Assembly (NCBI RefSeq): GCF_003626755.1
Contig: NZ_RBCJ01000006.1
Location: forward strand, 310,001 to 374,000
Length of the DNA: 64,000 nucleotides
Source: Ulvibacterium marinum
GTDB taxonomy: Bacteria > Bacteroidota > Bacteroidia > Flavobacteriales > Flavobacteriaceae
Reading direction: 5' to 3'
How positions within the stretch are numbered: position 1 is the stretch's first letter; each line of letters starts with the position of its first letter. This document shows, piece by piece, positions 28,745 through 36,419 of this stretch. The notes under the pieces are model-generated. The model had not been told where the DNA came from. It did not search any database and saw nothing but the letters and a program-made list of their open reading frames with translations. Position numbers and translations under genes: made by a program.

Positions 28745-29584
28745 ATGGGGAGTAAAGAATCTATGGAAGGTTTAAAAAAAAGCCAAGACTTGTTATTCAA
28801 AAGGCCTTACTTATGGATTATAACGATTTCCATTACTTCCCTTAATTTTTTAATTACGTATGATTTTCAAAAAATTGATTCCCAATACTTTTATTACTAC
28901 TTGGTAGATATCCTTACTACTTATTTGATCATCGAATTTTATGCCCTGGGAATTCGAGTTTTAAACAAGAAAATTCCATTGAATCAGGATTTTATAAAAA
29001 GGGTAGCCTACCAACTCACGCTGCATACTTTAAGTGTAATCCTTTTTAGTGTTATTTTAAACGAACTGTTCGATTACATCTTTTTTGAAGGGGAAAGACT
29101 TTCACTGTCCTTTGTTTTCTATACAAAGGACACCATTGTAGCATTAGTATTTGTTTTGTTTTTTCATGTCATATATTTTGCATTGTTCTTTATGTCCAAT
29201 CAAGAGAATCTAGAATCTTTGAAGATTGTCCCCGAGGTTAAACTAAAGGTAACGGATGCATATGCCACTAAATTCTTGCACCCTAAAGAGGTAGTTGTTG
29301 TTTATTCGTTATTTGGAATCACTTACGTTGTTGGCAGCGATCAAAACAAATACACTTCTGAATTAACATTAAAGGAATTTGAAGAAAGGTTGGACGATAG
29401 TTTTTTTAGGGCAAACCGAAAATACATTATCTCCCAGGCTAGTATTGATTCATACAAAAGCTCAACAAACGGTAAGATAGAGGTAAAGTTAAAAATAATG
29501 GGTACTGTAGATTTATCGGAAATTATAATCGTTAGCAGGGATAAGGCTTCTTTTTTTAGGTCCTGGGTGAACAGTTCTTCCTGA
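28745..29584 (+). CDS. Membrane-anchored LytTR-domain transcription regulator
   Basis: 279 residues. Four predicted membrane helices lie in the first 160 residues (starting WIITISITSLNFLITYDF). The C-terminal LytTR DNA-binding domain (about 175-275) contains the hallmark FFRANRKYIISQASI and YTSELTLKEFEERL. There is no receiver domain; the membrane part may sense a signal directly. In Bacteroidota such proteins often regulate their own operon. It follows a serine hydrolase gene by 5 bases, suggesting joint regulation of a cell-envelope or peptide-related response. Confidence 0.88.
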   Translation: MGSKESMEGLKKSQDLLFKRPYLWIITISITSLNFLITYDFQKIDSQYFYYYLVDILTTYLIIEFYALGIRVLNKKIPLNQDFIKRVAYQLTLHTLSVILFSVILNELFDYIFFEGERLSLSFVFYTKDTIVALVFVLFFHVIYFALFFMSNQENLESLKIVPEVKLKVTDAYATKFLHPKEVVVVYSLFGITYVVGSDQNKYTSELTLKEFEERLDDSFFRANRKYIISQASIDSYKSSTNGKIEVKLKIMGTVDLSEIIIVSRDKASFFRSWVNSSS

Positions 29585-29812
29585 TTTAACTATAACCAGA
29601 CGTACCAAATAGAGATTAAAACTCGTTTTCAAATCTCACAAAACTTGTGTTGGAACCCCGTTTTAAGTCGTGAATATCTTAGCTGGAATTACGTATTCGG
29701 TCACTTAACGTCTATACTACGATTCATCATTGAATATCTATCGCTTCAGCAAATGATGAACTGTATCTCATCATTCAAAACGGTTGTCTTATTTAGTTTT
29801 ACACCCAGTATC

Positions 29813-29830
29813 AATTAATCAAAAAACAAA
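29813..29830 (+). repeat. 18-base leader block, copy 2
   Basis: Same 18 bases as at 26956-26973, here 3 bases before the ATG of the 42-residue relic frame at 29834. Confidence 0.6.
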
Positions 29831-29833
29831 ATA

Positions 29834-29962
29834 ATGAAGAAAACATTGTTAATTATTCTTAGGTGCTTTACATCCATTTGTAGGGCACAATCGGATGGAT
29901 GGTTTTCAAACCATCCAATATCAATAATGATTGGAAAACACTATACCGTGGCCGCACCCTAA
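29834..29962 (+). pseudogene. 42-residue relic with signal-peptide-like start
   Basis: The frame reads MKKTLLIILRCFTSICRAQ followed by only about 23 residues (SDGWFSNHPISIMIGKHY...) and a stop. The beginning resembles a Bacteroidota signal peptide with a cleavage site at RAQ, but an Arg interrupts the hydrophobic core and nothing domain-like follows. The 18-base leader block in front is shared with the hydrolase gene at 26982. Most simply this is the remnant of a deleted secreted-protein gene between two beta-lactamase-fold genes; a tiny secreted peptide is an alternative. Confidence 0.4.
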
Positions 29963-30007
29963 TGTAAAAAATCAATTCAATCTTATGCATCTTAAATTAA
30001 AAAACAA

Positions 30008-31165
30008 ATGAAATCAATAAAATACATTCTGTTAATCGGTTTGGCACTTAACTTAAGTTGTGACAACGACAATGACAATGACAATGAATATTCTGAACCA
30101 ATACATCCTAAGGCATCAAATTTTCAAGACGTATTGGATGAATTCACTTCCAGTGGAATACCAGGGCTTTCAGCTGTAGTGGTGACTCCTGATGGCATAT
30201 GGAAAGGTGCTTCAGGTTATGCCAGAATAGAGGACAACACCCCTATGTCCATTGATAATGAAGTTTATTCCGCTAGCATCGGAAAGACCTTTTGTGCAGT
30301 AGCCACACTTTTACTAGTTCAAGATGGATTGATAGCATTGGACGATCCCATTTCCAATCATATTCCTAGTACTACACTTCTCGGATTTGAACATACAGAT
30401 TCAATAACCGTAAGACAATTATTAAATCATACCGGAGGGTTAACTAATTTTGATTGGAACGAAGCGTTTGTATCCGATGTTTTAAATGACCCATTAAGCA
30501 CAAAATCATCGGACTTATTGGATTACGAAAGAGGAAATGCTTTTTACGCTCCCCCAGGGACTGATTTTCACTACTCCTCAACGGGATATGAACTGTTGGC
30601 TGCATTAATAGAGGAGGTAACCGGCAATCATGCAAGGTTTTACAGCGAAAGAATTTTTAAACCCTTAAACCTTCAACACACTTTTTACAAAAACGAATTG
30701 GAATATCCCCTAACCGATAATTTGGTTAATTCCTATTTTGATCAATTTGATACGAAACAGGTTGAAAATGTGTCTGAAACCCAAAACCACCTTACCCATA
30801 TTTTTACGGGATCTGATGGAATAATTTCAACACCTTTGGATTATTATCAATTTTTAAAAGAAATAATGACAGGTTCCATTTTATCCGACGAAATAAGGTC
30901 CGAAATGCTAGATTTTATATCGTTGGGGGGTGATGACTATATTGGATATGGTTTGGGAGTGTGGCAAAGAGATATCGGTTACGGCATTGCAATTGGACAT
31001 GATGGGGATGCCATAGGAGCAGGTGCGGATATGTGGTATTTTCCAGATCATGATATCTATATTATTACCGCTACCAATGTTGGCACTGTTTTACAGGACA
31101 CTGAACTAGGAAGGATGTACAATGAATCTTTTTTAATTGCATTGGTCACGGCAGTTTTTGAATGA
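30008..31165 (+). CDS. Lipoprotein serine hydrolase, beta-lactamase fold
   Basis: 385 residues, lipobox LSC (Cys18) followed by a DNDNDNDN run encoded by a short GACAAT tandem repeat. Catalytic SxxK is Ser90-Lys93 (YSASIGKTF). The second motif is YSS in FHYSSTGYELLAALIEEV. A HxG-type third motif is seen in IGHDGDAIGAGADMWY. It resembles D-alanyl-D-alanine carboxypeptidase class B/esterase-type surface proteins. Different subfamily from the one at 26982: shorter and lacking the C-terminal beta domain. Followed by a 15-bp perfect hairpin at 31203-31242. Confidence 0.86.
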   Translation: MKSIKYILLIGLALNLSCDNDNDNDNEYSEPIHPKASNFQDVLDEFTSSGIPGLSAVVVTPDGIWKGASGYARIEDNTPMSIDNEVYSASIGKTFCAVATLLLVQDGLIALDDPISNHIPSTTLLGFEHTDSITVRQLLNHTGGLTNFDWNEAFVSDVLNDPLSTKSSDLLDYERGNAFYAPPGTDFHYSSTGYELLAALIEEVTGNHARFYSERIFKPLNLQHTFYKNELEYPLTDNLVNSYFDQFDTKQVENVSETQNHLTHIFTGSDGIISTPLDYYQFLKEIMTGSILSDEIRSEMLDFISLGGDDYIGYGLGVWQRDIGYGIAIGHDGDAIGAGADMWYFPDHDIYIITATNVGTVLQDTELGRMYNESFLIALVTAVFE

Positions 31166-31202
31166 GGTGTGCTTTTATACTTTGGATAAATCACCATGAA
31201 TT

Positions 31203-31242
31203 AACAGAAAAGCAAAAAACTAAACTCTTTTGCTTTTCTGTT
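31203..31242 (+). terminator. 15-bp perfect stem, probable bidirectional terminator
   Basis: AACAGAAAAGCAAAA (31203-31217) pairs perfectly with TTTTGCTTTTCTGTT (31228-31242) with a 10-base loop. The right arm is itself T-rich. It lies 38 bases after the hydrolase stop and overlaps the last codons of the small frame at 31220 on the other strand. Confidence 0.65.
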
Positions 31243-31471
31243 GTCGCTCCTTTGAAATCAGTGAGTCAGCTAAATTTTCTTTCAAGAGAATATTGATTTG
31301 GCAATTTGTTTCGGTAATACAAATGACAAAAACTAGAACGGTCAAAAATTGTTTTAAAAGAAAGCCAGGACCACTTGGATCGAGAGCATAGTTAACTACT
31401 AGGTCAACAATTAGGACCGGTACTATGGGTTCGATTATCCCCCATTTATCAATATTTTTTAAAAATTCCAT
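31220..31471 (-). CDS. Small hydrophobic protein, hypothetical
   Basis: 83 residues (MEFLKNIDKWGIIEPIVPVL...). Two hydrophobic stretches (about 12-28 and 38-58) could cross the membrane, and the tail is basic. The stop is inside a terminator-like stem, so the C-terminal residues (ERQQKSKRV) come from stem sequence. Not recognised. It follows a frameshifted secreted-protein relic by 22 bases on the same strand. It may be a real small membrane protein or decayed coding DNA. Confidence 0.35.
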   Translation of the reverse strand: MEFLKNIDKWGIIEPIVPVLIVDLVVNYALDPSGPGFLLKQFLTVLVFVICITETNCQINILLKENLADSLISKERQQKSKRV

Positions 31472-31493
31472 ACAAATTTTGGTAACCTAATCA

Positions 31494-31674
31494 TTAAATA
31501 TCCATCTCGGCAGTATAAATAACCAAGTCATAATTAAATGAAATGTCAAGAGCAATCAACCGATTACAAGTCTTTATTTTATTTAGGACTTCTTCCTTTG
31601 TGATTGGAGCAATCTCTTGGGCCGCCCCAAAATAAAAGACGAATATCAACAGCCATCCTCAATATGTACTTCAT
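31494..31674 (-). pseudogene. Frameshifted small secreted-protein gene
   Basis: The ATG at 31674 opens MKYILRM and then drifts. Moving one base into the next frame within the signal sequence gives LLIFVFYFGAAQEIAPITKEEV and continues to a stop at 31494. The joined reading (about 60 residues) is a textbook signal peptide plus a short acidic/hydrophobic mature part (VLNKIKTCNRLIALDISF...). Neither frame alone has both a start and the body. Either a one-base frameshift has killed it, or the true start is a CTG/TTG inside the hydrophobic core, which would weaken the signal. Product unknown. Confidence 0.5.
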
Positions 31675-31858
31675 CCTAATAACTATTTTGAACGAAATTA
31701 GAGCAACAAAATGGCCTATACCATAACCAATGTTACTATAAGGGAATCGGTGATTCAAGAAGATGGCCTATAAACGGTTCTAATGATCCGGTTTTCAAAC
31801 TTTAAACATTTGAATATCCATAACCATTAATTAATATATTTTTATAATCTAATACTTA

Positions 31859-31866
31859 TAGTTTTG
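31859..31866 (+). promoter_or_regulatory. Exact -7 element upstream of the glycosyltransferase gene
   Basis: TAGTTTTG matches TAnnTTTG exactly and lies 48 bases before the ATG at 31914. No clear TTG is found at -33, so the promoter call is only moderate. Confidence 0.4.
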
Positions 31867-31913
31867 TAATATAATTCTTATATTTCCTTTTATTAATTTA
31901 AAGGACTTTTGTG

Positions 31914-32951
31914 ATGCTTTTGAGTATTGTCATTCCTGTTCACAATGCATCTTCCTATTTAAAAAGGTGTTTAGATTCTATAATTCATCAAAGCTATCGG
32001 CAAATAGAGATAATCCTAGTGGATGATTTTTCTACAGATGATTCTTTAGCTATGATTCGCGAATATGAGGAAAAGGATAATCGTGTCAAGGTGTTTTGTA
32101 ACCCAAGAAATTGTCGTGCTGGATATACCCGTAACAAGGGTTTGAGAGAAGCTACAGGGGCATATGTTTGGTTCGTTGATGCCGATGACTGGATACCCCA
32201 AGGAGCCATATCCGGATTGGTCCGGCATTTGAACAATTCCCCGAAGGATGTGGATCTATTGGTCATGGGGTATACGGACAACTTTGGAGATGCTTATGTG
32301 AAATTTGAGAAAAAAACACGACTCCCTCGAAATTTAGGGAGAAACGAGCAGGCCATGCTCAATTTTCTAAACCTTACCAAAGGTTTTTTTAGTTACCCCT
32401 TCCTGTACCTATATTCACAGCAGTTGCTCCTACGGCACCAAATACTATTTCCGGAGAATGTGTATTATGAGGACATTTCTTTTGTCGCAATGGCCGTTCA
32501 TCATGCAAAAAACATCGAGATTTACTCACAGTCTTCCTATAATTATAATTGTGAGCCGCACAACTCCATAACAAGGACCTATTCCAAGGAAAAAATTAGG
32601 GATATTATTTCAGCCTACGATAGGTTGTATGAATTTTTGGCTTCCGAGGGACTTATTGAAAAATATAATGATCAATACCTAATGCGTTTTCTTTTACATG
32701 GTCTGGGGGCTTGTTTTCAAATGTATTATCAGCTCGATAAAGAGGATCAAAAGGACAATGCACTTAAGGAATTGTTACAATCTTATTTGGTTTCGGATAT
32801 ACTTTCTGACGAAAGCATAATTTATGTTTCTCGGTTAATTGAGGCAATCGATGTTAATGAGGCACTTACAAAGGCCTATCATAGATTAAAACTTGACTTT
32901 CTGTGTGATACAAAGAAAAATTGGGTCTATAGTCAGGTAAGTCTCAAGTAA
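31914..32951 (+). CDS. Family-2 glycosyltransferase
   Basis: 345 residues from the ATG at 31914 (a GTG three bases earlier would add one Met). GT-A fold: SIVIPVHNASSYL (4-16), LVDDFSTDD (35-43), the metal-binding DADDW (89-93) and the acceptor-side YYEDISF (184-190). No membrane helix. It is not near the capsule genes; instead it is convergent with a Cys-rich GG-leader peptide gene 156 bases away. It could glycosylate a surface polymer or, by analogy with GT2 enzymes of glycocin clusters (for example SunS), a peptide. The second is inference from context only. Exact -7 promoter element at 31859. Confidence 0.88.
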   Translation: MLLSIVIPVHNASSYLKRCLDSIIHQSYRQIEIILVDDFSTDDSLAMIREYEEKDNRVKVFCNPRNCRAGYTRNKGLREATGAYVWFVDADDWIPQGAISGLVRHLNNSPKDVDLLVMGYTDNFGDAYVKFEKKTRLPRNLGRNEQAMLNFLNLTKGFFSYPFLYLYSQQLLLRHQILFPENVYYEDISFVAMAVHHAKNIEIYSQSSYNYNCEPHNSITRTYSKEKIRDIISAYDRLYEFLASEGLIEKYNDQYLMRFLLHGLGACFQMYYQLDKEDQKDNALKELLQSYLVSDILSDESIIYVSRLIEAIDVNEALTKAYHRLKLDFLCDTKKNWVYSQVSLK

Positions 32952-33053
32952 ATTCTTCAATTTGATTTTGGATTTGCTGCGGCGTGAAGAAAGGTCATAA
33001 AAGATTAGGCCTTTTACTGCGGTTGTGCGTATGAAAACTTATCGAAAATAAAA

Positions 33054-33093
33054 GCTGCATGAAAAATGTCATACTAACAGTATTTCATGCAGC
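33054..33093 (-). terminator. Terminator downstream of the GG-leader peptide gene
   Basis: GCTGCATGAAA (33054-33064) pairs perfectly with TTTCATGCAGC (33083-33093), 18-base loop. On the minus strand the stem is followed by a T-rich run (CTTTTATTTTC), so it should end the transcript of the peptide gene. It also sits in the convergent gap after the glycosyltransferase gene. Confidence 0.75.
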
Positions 33094-33106
33094 CGTCGAT
33101 TAAATA

Positions 33107-33304
33107 TTAATAAGGACCTTGGCAACAAGTACTACAAAAAGTATTTGGAGAACCAAGAAAAACCTGTTGTCTACATCCTGTGGAACAAGTAGGGTCAACA
33201 GAGCAGCTACCTACCGGTGTACCGCCTACAACAGTTTTCAATTCTTCGGATTGAAGTAGATTGTCAACTTTTAGATCCAACCCCCTAAAACTTAAATTTT
33301 TCAT
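33107..33304 (-). CDS. Cys-rich secreted peptide precursor with GG leader
   Basis: 65 residues. The leader (1-28) ends LLQSEELKTVVGG, the classic double-glycine leader pattern of bacteriocin-like and natural-product precursors cut by C39 peptidases. The core (29-65) is short, uncharged except for one Asp and one Arg, rich in Ser, Thr, Gly and Pro, and has six cysteines (34, 40, 44, 57, 60, 61). This composition fits a peptide held by up to three disulfides. Upstream on the same strand, 120 bases away, is a VKOR-thioredoxin fusion able to make such bonds. Function (antimicrobial, signalling, metal-binding) is not known. Ends in a strong terminator. Confident as a real gene because start, leader, core and terminator all agree. 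Confidence 0.82.
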   Translation of the reverse strand: MKNLSFRGLDLKVDNLLQSEELKTVVGGTPVGSCSVDPTCSTGCRQQVFLGSPNTFCSTCCQGPY

Positions 33305-33392
33305 TCGGTAAAACTTTAAAATTTATATTTGTCTTGAACAGTTAAGGACACTCAAGGTTTATGTCCATTCTTCGCGAAAGAATATTGTTCTT

Positions 33393-33420
33393 GGCCCAAA
33401 GTTCTTCTTTGGGCCTTTTT
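33393..33420 (+). terminator. Hairpin with T-run between the VKOR fusion gene and the peptide gene
   Basis: GGCCCAAAG (33393-33401) and CTTTGGGCC (33407-33415) with a TTCTT loop; a T-run follows on the plus strand. It begins 10 bases after the stop of the minus-strand fusion gene. On that strand an A-run precedes the stem but no T-run follows, so it may only partly terminate or may protect the mRNA end. Confidence 0.65.
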
Positions 33421-33424
33421 CTTT

Positions 33425-35017
33425 TTATCCCAGGATTTCCTTTAAATCTTTTGCATTATAGTATTCCATAGGCAATTCATAACCATTTATGAAAAGGGTA
33501 GGTGTATGGGCGATTTTCTCTTTTTTGCACCAACCGTACATAGCCTCTATTTTCGCGTCCTGTTGGGCAAGCTCTCCGTTCAATGGATATTTAAGGGCGA
33601 AGGCATTATAGTCCTTTTTTGGAGCACTGTACCAATTATCCAAGGCCTGTTGAGTTCTAAGTTCGTTGCCTTGATCATTTATGGCCAATAAATGCCTTAC
33701 GGGTTTTGCCCTATTGTCCACATGGTTTGTGGATGCCGTAAACAATATCTGTAAATTAATTTTACCCCTGTTTACCAATTCCTCCAGATGGGGATGGGCG
33801 GTGGCACAAGGTCCACAATAGGGATTACATACTTTAATGATGTCATATTCGGCCGTATTTCTTTTTAATGAAATTCCCAATCCATTGGGAGCTGTTTCTA
33901 TTTTCCGAGAAGCAGCAAGTAAACTTGATAGAACCTTGGGATTATTCTTGATTTTTTTGAACCCCCTTTTGTACAAATTCGTTTCCCTTTCCTTATCCAA
34001 TAGGGGCTTAACAAATTTCCAGAGCAATATAGGTACAATGAGTAGGATGCCAAGTACAGGCAAAGTTTGTAGGACTATAGGATTTTCATAGAAACCGGCA
34101 GCATGTCCCAAAATGATCTCTGTGATAAGAATAACCTGTATACCTATACAAAATTTACACCACTGCCCTATAATCATTCCTTGGTAATATGCCGATATCA
34201 ATAGTATGGGAAACGTTGAAAAACTAAAAAAAGTCAAAATGGCCAAGGACGACATCGAAAATTCCTGTATTGGAAGATACAGGAAAGTGGCGAAAAAATA
34301 GGAGAGGCCCAATACACCTAGGCTCAGGGATCCATTAAAAAGTCGGGCATGTTTTGAGTTCAATACCGCATGGCAATCCACCTTTTTACCTCCCGAACAA
34401 AGAGCTTGCAGTTTTGGGTTGTACTGGTCAACCTCAAACCATAATAACGCCGCCCCAACAAGCAATCCACCAACTTTAAGCAAGGTATAGACCAATGTGT
34501 AAACAATGTTTTCCGGTTTCGCTGTTATATCGGAATTGAAAAGGGTATTCGAGACCCAAATTATGAGAAGTAGAAGGAGCAATGCGCTAAGGGATTGTGC
34601 TAGTCTAATCGATGATAGTTTTTTATCTATTCCAGGCTCGCTTATAGTTTCGGTCTTATCTACCAACAAGCATATCCCGGTCCATTTTTTCAAAAAGCTT
34701 TCCTTTGATTCGTGCTTTAGCGTATTTGAATCATCATAAAAAGAAACGGAATCCTCCATACAGCGGTTCAATACCCAGAAAACCGGGCTCTCCTCCTTTT
34801 TAACCTGTACAATACAGGGTAGGGGAAGTTCCGGTAACCGGGTCTTATCTATCTTAGCGGACAAATTCTTCAGACTATACGTGTTTAATGCATCGGATAC
34901 GGCCAATAGACTGGTATGATCAGGATGGGAAAGTATGGTATCCTCTATATGGGACTTGGTATTTCTAACCTGTAGTAAGTCCAGAATTTTGCGGGTAACG
35001 AATACTGTGTTGTTCAT
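33425..35017 (-). CDS. C39-like (inactive) + VKOR + DsbA-like thioredoxin fusion, peptide disulfide maturase candidate
   Basis: 530 residues. Residues 1-120 resemble a C39 peptidase domain (LDLLQVRNTKSHIEDTILSHPDHTSLLAVSDAL; LPCIVQVKKEESPVFWVLN) but lack the N-terminal catalytic Cys, and the His position (FWVL) is altered, so it should bind rather than cut a GG leader. Residues 140-340 form a VKOR domain with five or more helices, the loop pair Cys207/Cys215 and the redox motif CKFC (287-290). Residues 380-530 are a DsbA-like thioredoxin domain with CNPYCGPC (397-404) and cis-Pro at TPT (505-507). It would form disulfides in periplasmic peptides, passing electrons to quinone. It neighbours a six-Cys GG-leader peptide. 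Such fusions are known in Bacteroidota peptide clusters, but I know of no defined product. Confidence 0.85.
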   Translation of the reverse strand: MNNTVFVTRKILDLLQVRNTKSHIEDTILSHPDHTSLLAVSDALNTYSLKNLSAKIDKTRLPELPLPCIVQVKKEESPVFWVLNRCMEDSVSFYDDSNTLKHESKESFLKKWTGICLLVDKTETISEPGIDKKLSSIRLAQSLSALLLLLLIIWVSNTLFNSDITAKPENIVYTLVYTLLKVGGLLVGAALLWFEVDQYNPKLQALCSGGKKVDCHAVLNSKHARLFNGSLSLGVLGLSYFFATFLYLPIQEFSMSSLAILTFFSFSTFPILLISAYYQGMIIGQWCKFCIGIQVILITEIILGHAAGFYENPIVLQTLPVLGILLIVPILLWKFVKPLLDKERETNLYKRGFKKIKNNPKVLSSLLAASRKIETAPNGLGISLKRNTAEYDIIKVCNPYCGPCATAHPHLEELVNRGKINLQILFTASTNHVDNRAKPVRHLLAINDQGNELRTQQALDNWYSAPKKDYNAFALKYPLNGELAQQDAKIEAMYGWCKKEKIAHTPTLFINGYELPMEYYNAKDLKEILG

Positions 35018-35064
35018 AAAAAATTATAGTCTAAATAGTATGATAAAAGAAAGTAATTTCTTGT

Positions 35065-35089
35065 TAAATATAGTGAATTGCAAAAACAA
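35065..35089 (-). promoter_or_regulatory. Possible promoter of the VKOR fusion gene
   Basis: On the minus strand TATATTTA (35072-35065) resembles TAnnTTTG, with TTG (35089-35087) about 17 bases upstream. It lies about 50 bases before the start at 35017. Confidence 0.3.
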
Positions 35090-35290
35090 CTTTTGTTAAA
35101 TCCGAAAAAGATTTATCACATCAGAATATGCGTGAACTATTGGATACAATTGGGCCCTAGGTGATAGTGGATTTGGAATTGATGTAACGATTTTTAAGGG
35201 CGTTATTTGAAGGACAATTAACATGTCCACGCATACATTATGATTTTTTTAACACCGTAACTTAAATCGATTGTTTTAGATTTGTAAATT

Positions 35291-35593
35291 GTGAAAGGTT
35301 CGTTAAAGCATATAAGTGTATTCTTCCTTGTTGGCATGTTGTTTGCCAAGATAACCGCTTTTCACGTCTATGAGCATCATGATGTTGAAAATGATACGGT
35401 GGACCAATGCGAACTTTGTATTTTGGCCATCGACAATCAGCAGTCAGAAACCACCTCGTTTTCTTTTGTTGCACTTGATCAACCTTCTTTCTTATGGGAT
35501 TATGAACCGAGGGTATTCTTCTCTAGTATTCAGATTCCCAAGACACAACTGGAATCCCATCATTGCTCCAGGCCCCCGCCTTCAGTCATTTAG
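35291..35593 (+). CDS. Small His/Cys membrane protein A (metal-related, unknown)
   Basis: 100 residues. One hydrophobic N-terminal segment (about 8-24) is followed by a metal-binding-like cluster: His25, His29, His30 and CELC (40-43). The tail ends RPPPS. The pattern (His-rich stretch, then CxxC, then RxPPS) is shared with the protein at 36450 (CELC, RGPPS), although the rest differs. The start is a GTG; an exact -7 element (TAGATTTG, 35277-35284) lies so close that the message would be nearly leaderless or the true start is Met16. It opens a block that includes a lipoprotein, a COG0523 GTPase and a TonB/ABC operon, so a metal-sensing or delivery role is likely but inferred. Confidence 0.65.
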   Translation: MKGSLKHISVFFLVGMLFAKITAFHVYEHHDVENDTVDQCELCILAIDNQQSETTSFSFVALDQPSFLWDYEPRVFFSSIQIPKTQLESHHCSRPPPSVI

Positions 35594-35791
35594 TCAACTC
35601 TTTCCTTGTCTTTTTATCTTGATAAGATAAGACGTTGATTTCTTGGTGTTTCACTAAGATTTTATAGCAATACTACTTTCCAAATTCAAATCAAATTTTG
35701 ATAGTTGGCATCCAAAGGTTAAAGTAGTTGTATTCTTAAATCCAAGATTTTACTAAAAACGATTAACTCTAATATCCTTATAATTATTACT

Positions 35792-36385
35792 ATGAAAACA
35801 ATTAAATTCTTATCGGCTTTGGCCTTAACGGGCTTTGTTTTAACCTCTTGTTCGGATGACGACGATGCTCCGGATCCTGTAAATGAAGAAGAGACCATTA
35901 CAACTATGACGGTTACTATGGTTCCGCAAGGCGGCGGTACTACCGTAACTTTGATTTCTCGGGATTTGGATGGTGACGGCCCTGATGCACCGGATATTGA
36001 CATTTCGGGAAGTCTTGCGGAAAACACCATTTATGACGGTGGGATAGTTTTATTGAACGAGACAGAAACACCGGCGGAAAACGTCAATGAAGAAATTGAG
36101 GGAGAGGCTGCCGAACATCAGTTCTTTTTCGTGGTGGGGGGAGCATTGAATGCCACAACCGCTTACGGCGATGACGAATCGGATTACGTATCCGAGGAGA
36201 CGGGAGAAAATTTCACGACCACAAATCCAGTAGGAATTGTGTTTACCCTTACTACCACCGATGCAAGCTCGGGAACCTTGGCGGTAACATTGCGCCACGA
36301 GCCCAAAAAACCCAATGATGGTTCTTTGGCCGATGCCGGGGGAGAGACCGACATCACCCAGACGTTCAGTTTGACCATCGAATAA
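35792..36385 (+). CDS. Asp/Glu-rich surface lipoprotein of unknown function
   Basis: 197 residues, lipobox LTSC (Cys about 20) followed by SDDDDAPDP. The mature part is strongly acidic with repeated beta strands (TMTVTMVPQGGGTTVTLISRDLDGDGPDAPDIDISG; GTLAVTLRHEPKKP; GGETDITQTFSLTIE). I recall similar Flavobacteriia proteins carrying the vague name type 1 periplasmic binding fold protein. The sequence EHQFFFV with acidic surroundings could bind metal. It sits between two His/Cys small membrane proteins and ends in a strong terminator (36420-36447). Confidence 0.78.
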   Translation: MKTIKFLSALALTGFVLTSCSDDDDAPDPVNEEETITTMTVTMVPQGGGTTVTLISRDLDGDGPDAPDIDISGSLAENTIYDGGIVLLNETETPAENVNEEIEGEAAEHQFFFVVGGALNATTAYGDDESDYVSEETGENFTTTNPVGIVFTLTTTDASSGTLAVTLRHEPKKPNDGSLADAGGETDITQTFSLTIE

Positions 36386-36419
36386 GGACGGGTTTTCCGT
36401 CTATATCTAATTAAAACTA

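Noticed and set aside
30061-30090. GACAAT tandem repeat considered as a microsatellite or CRISPR-like repeat
   Set aside because: Short, in frame, and encodes a DNDN linker after a lipobox, a common Bacteroidota feature.
31711-31772. ATGGCCTATA occurring twice, with a 38-codon frame between 31664 and 31780
   Set aside because: Ten bases only, and the frame has no signal, motif or promoter support.
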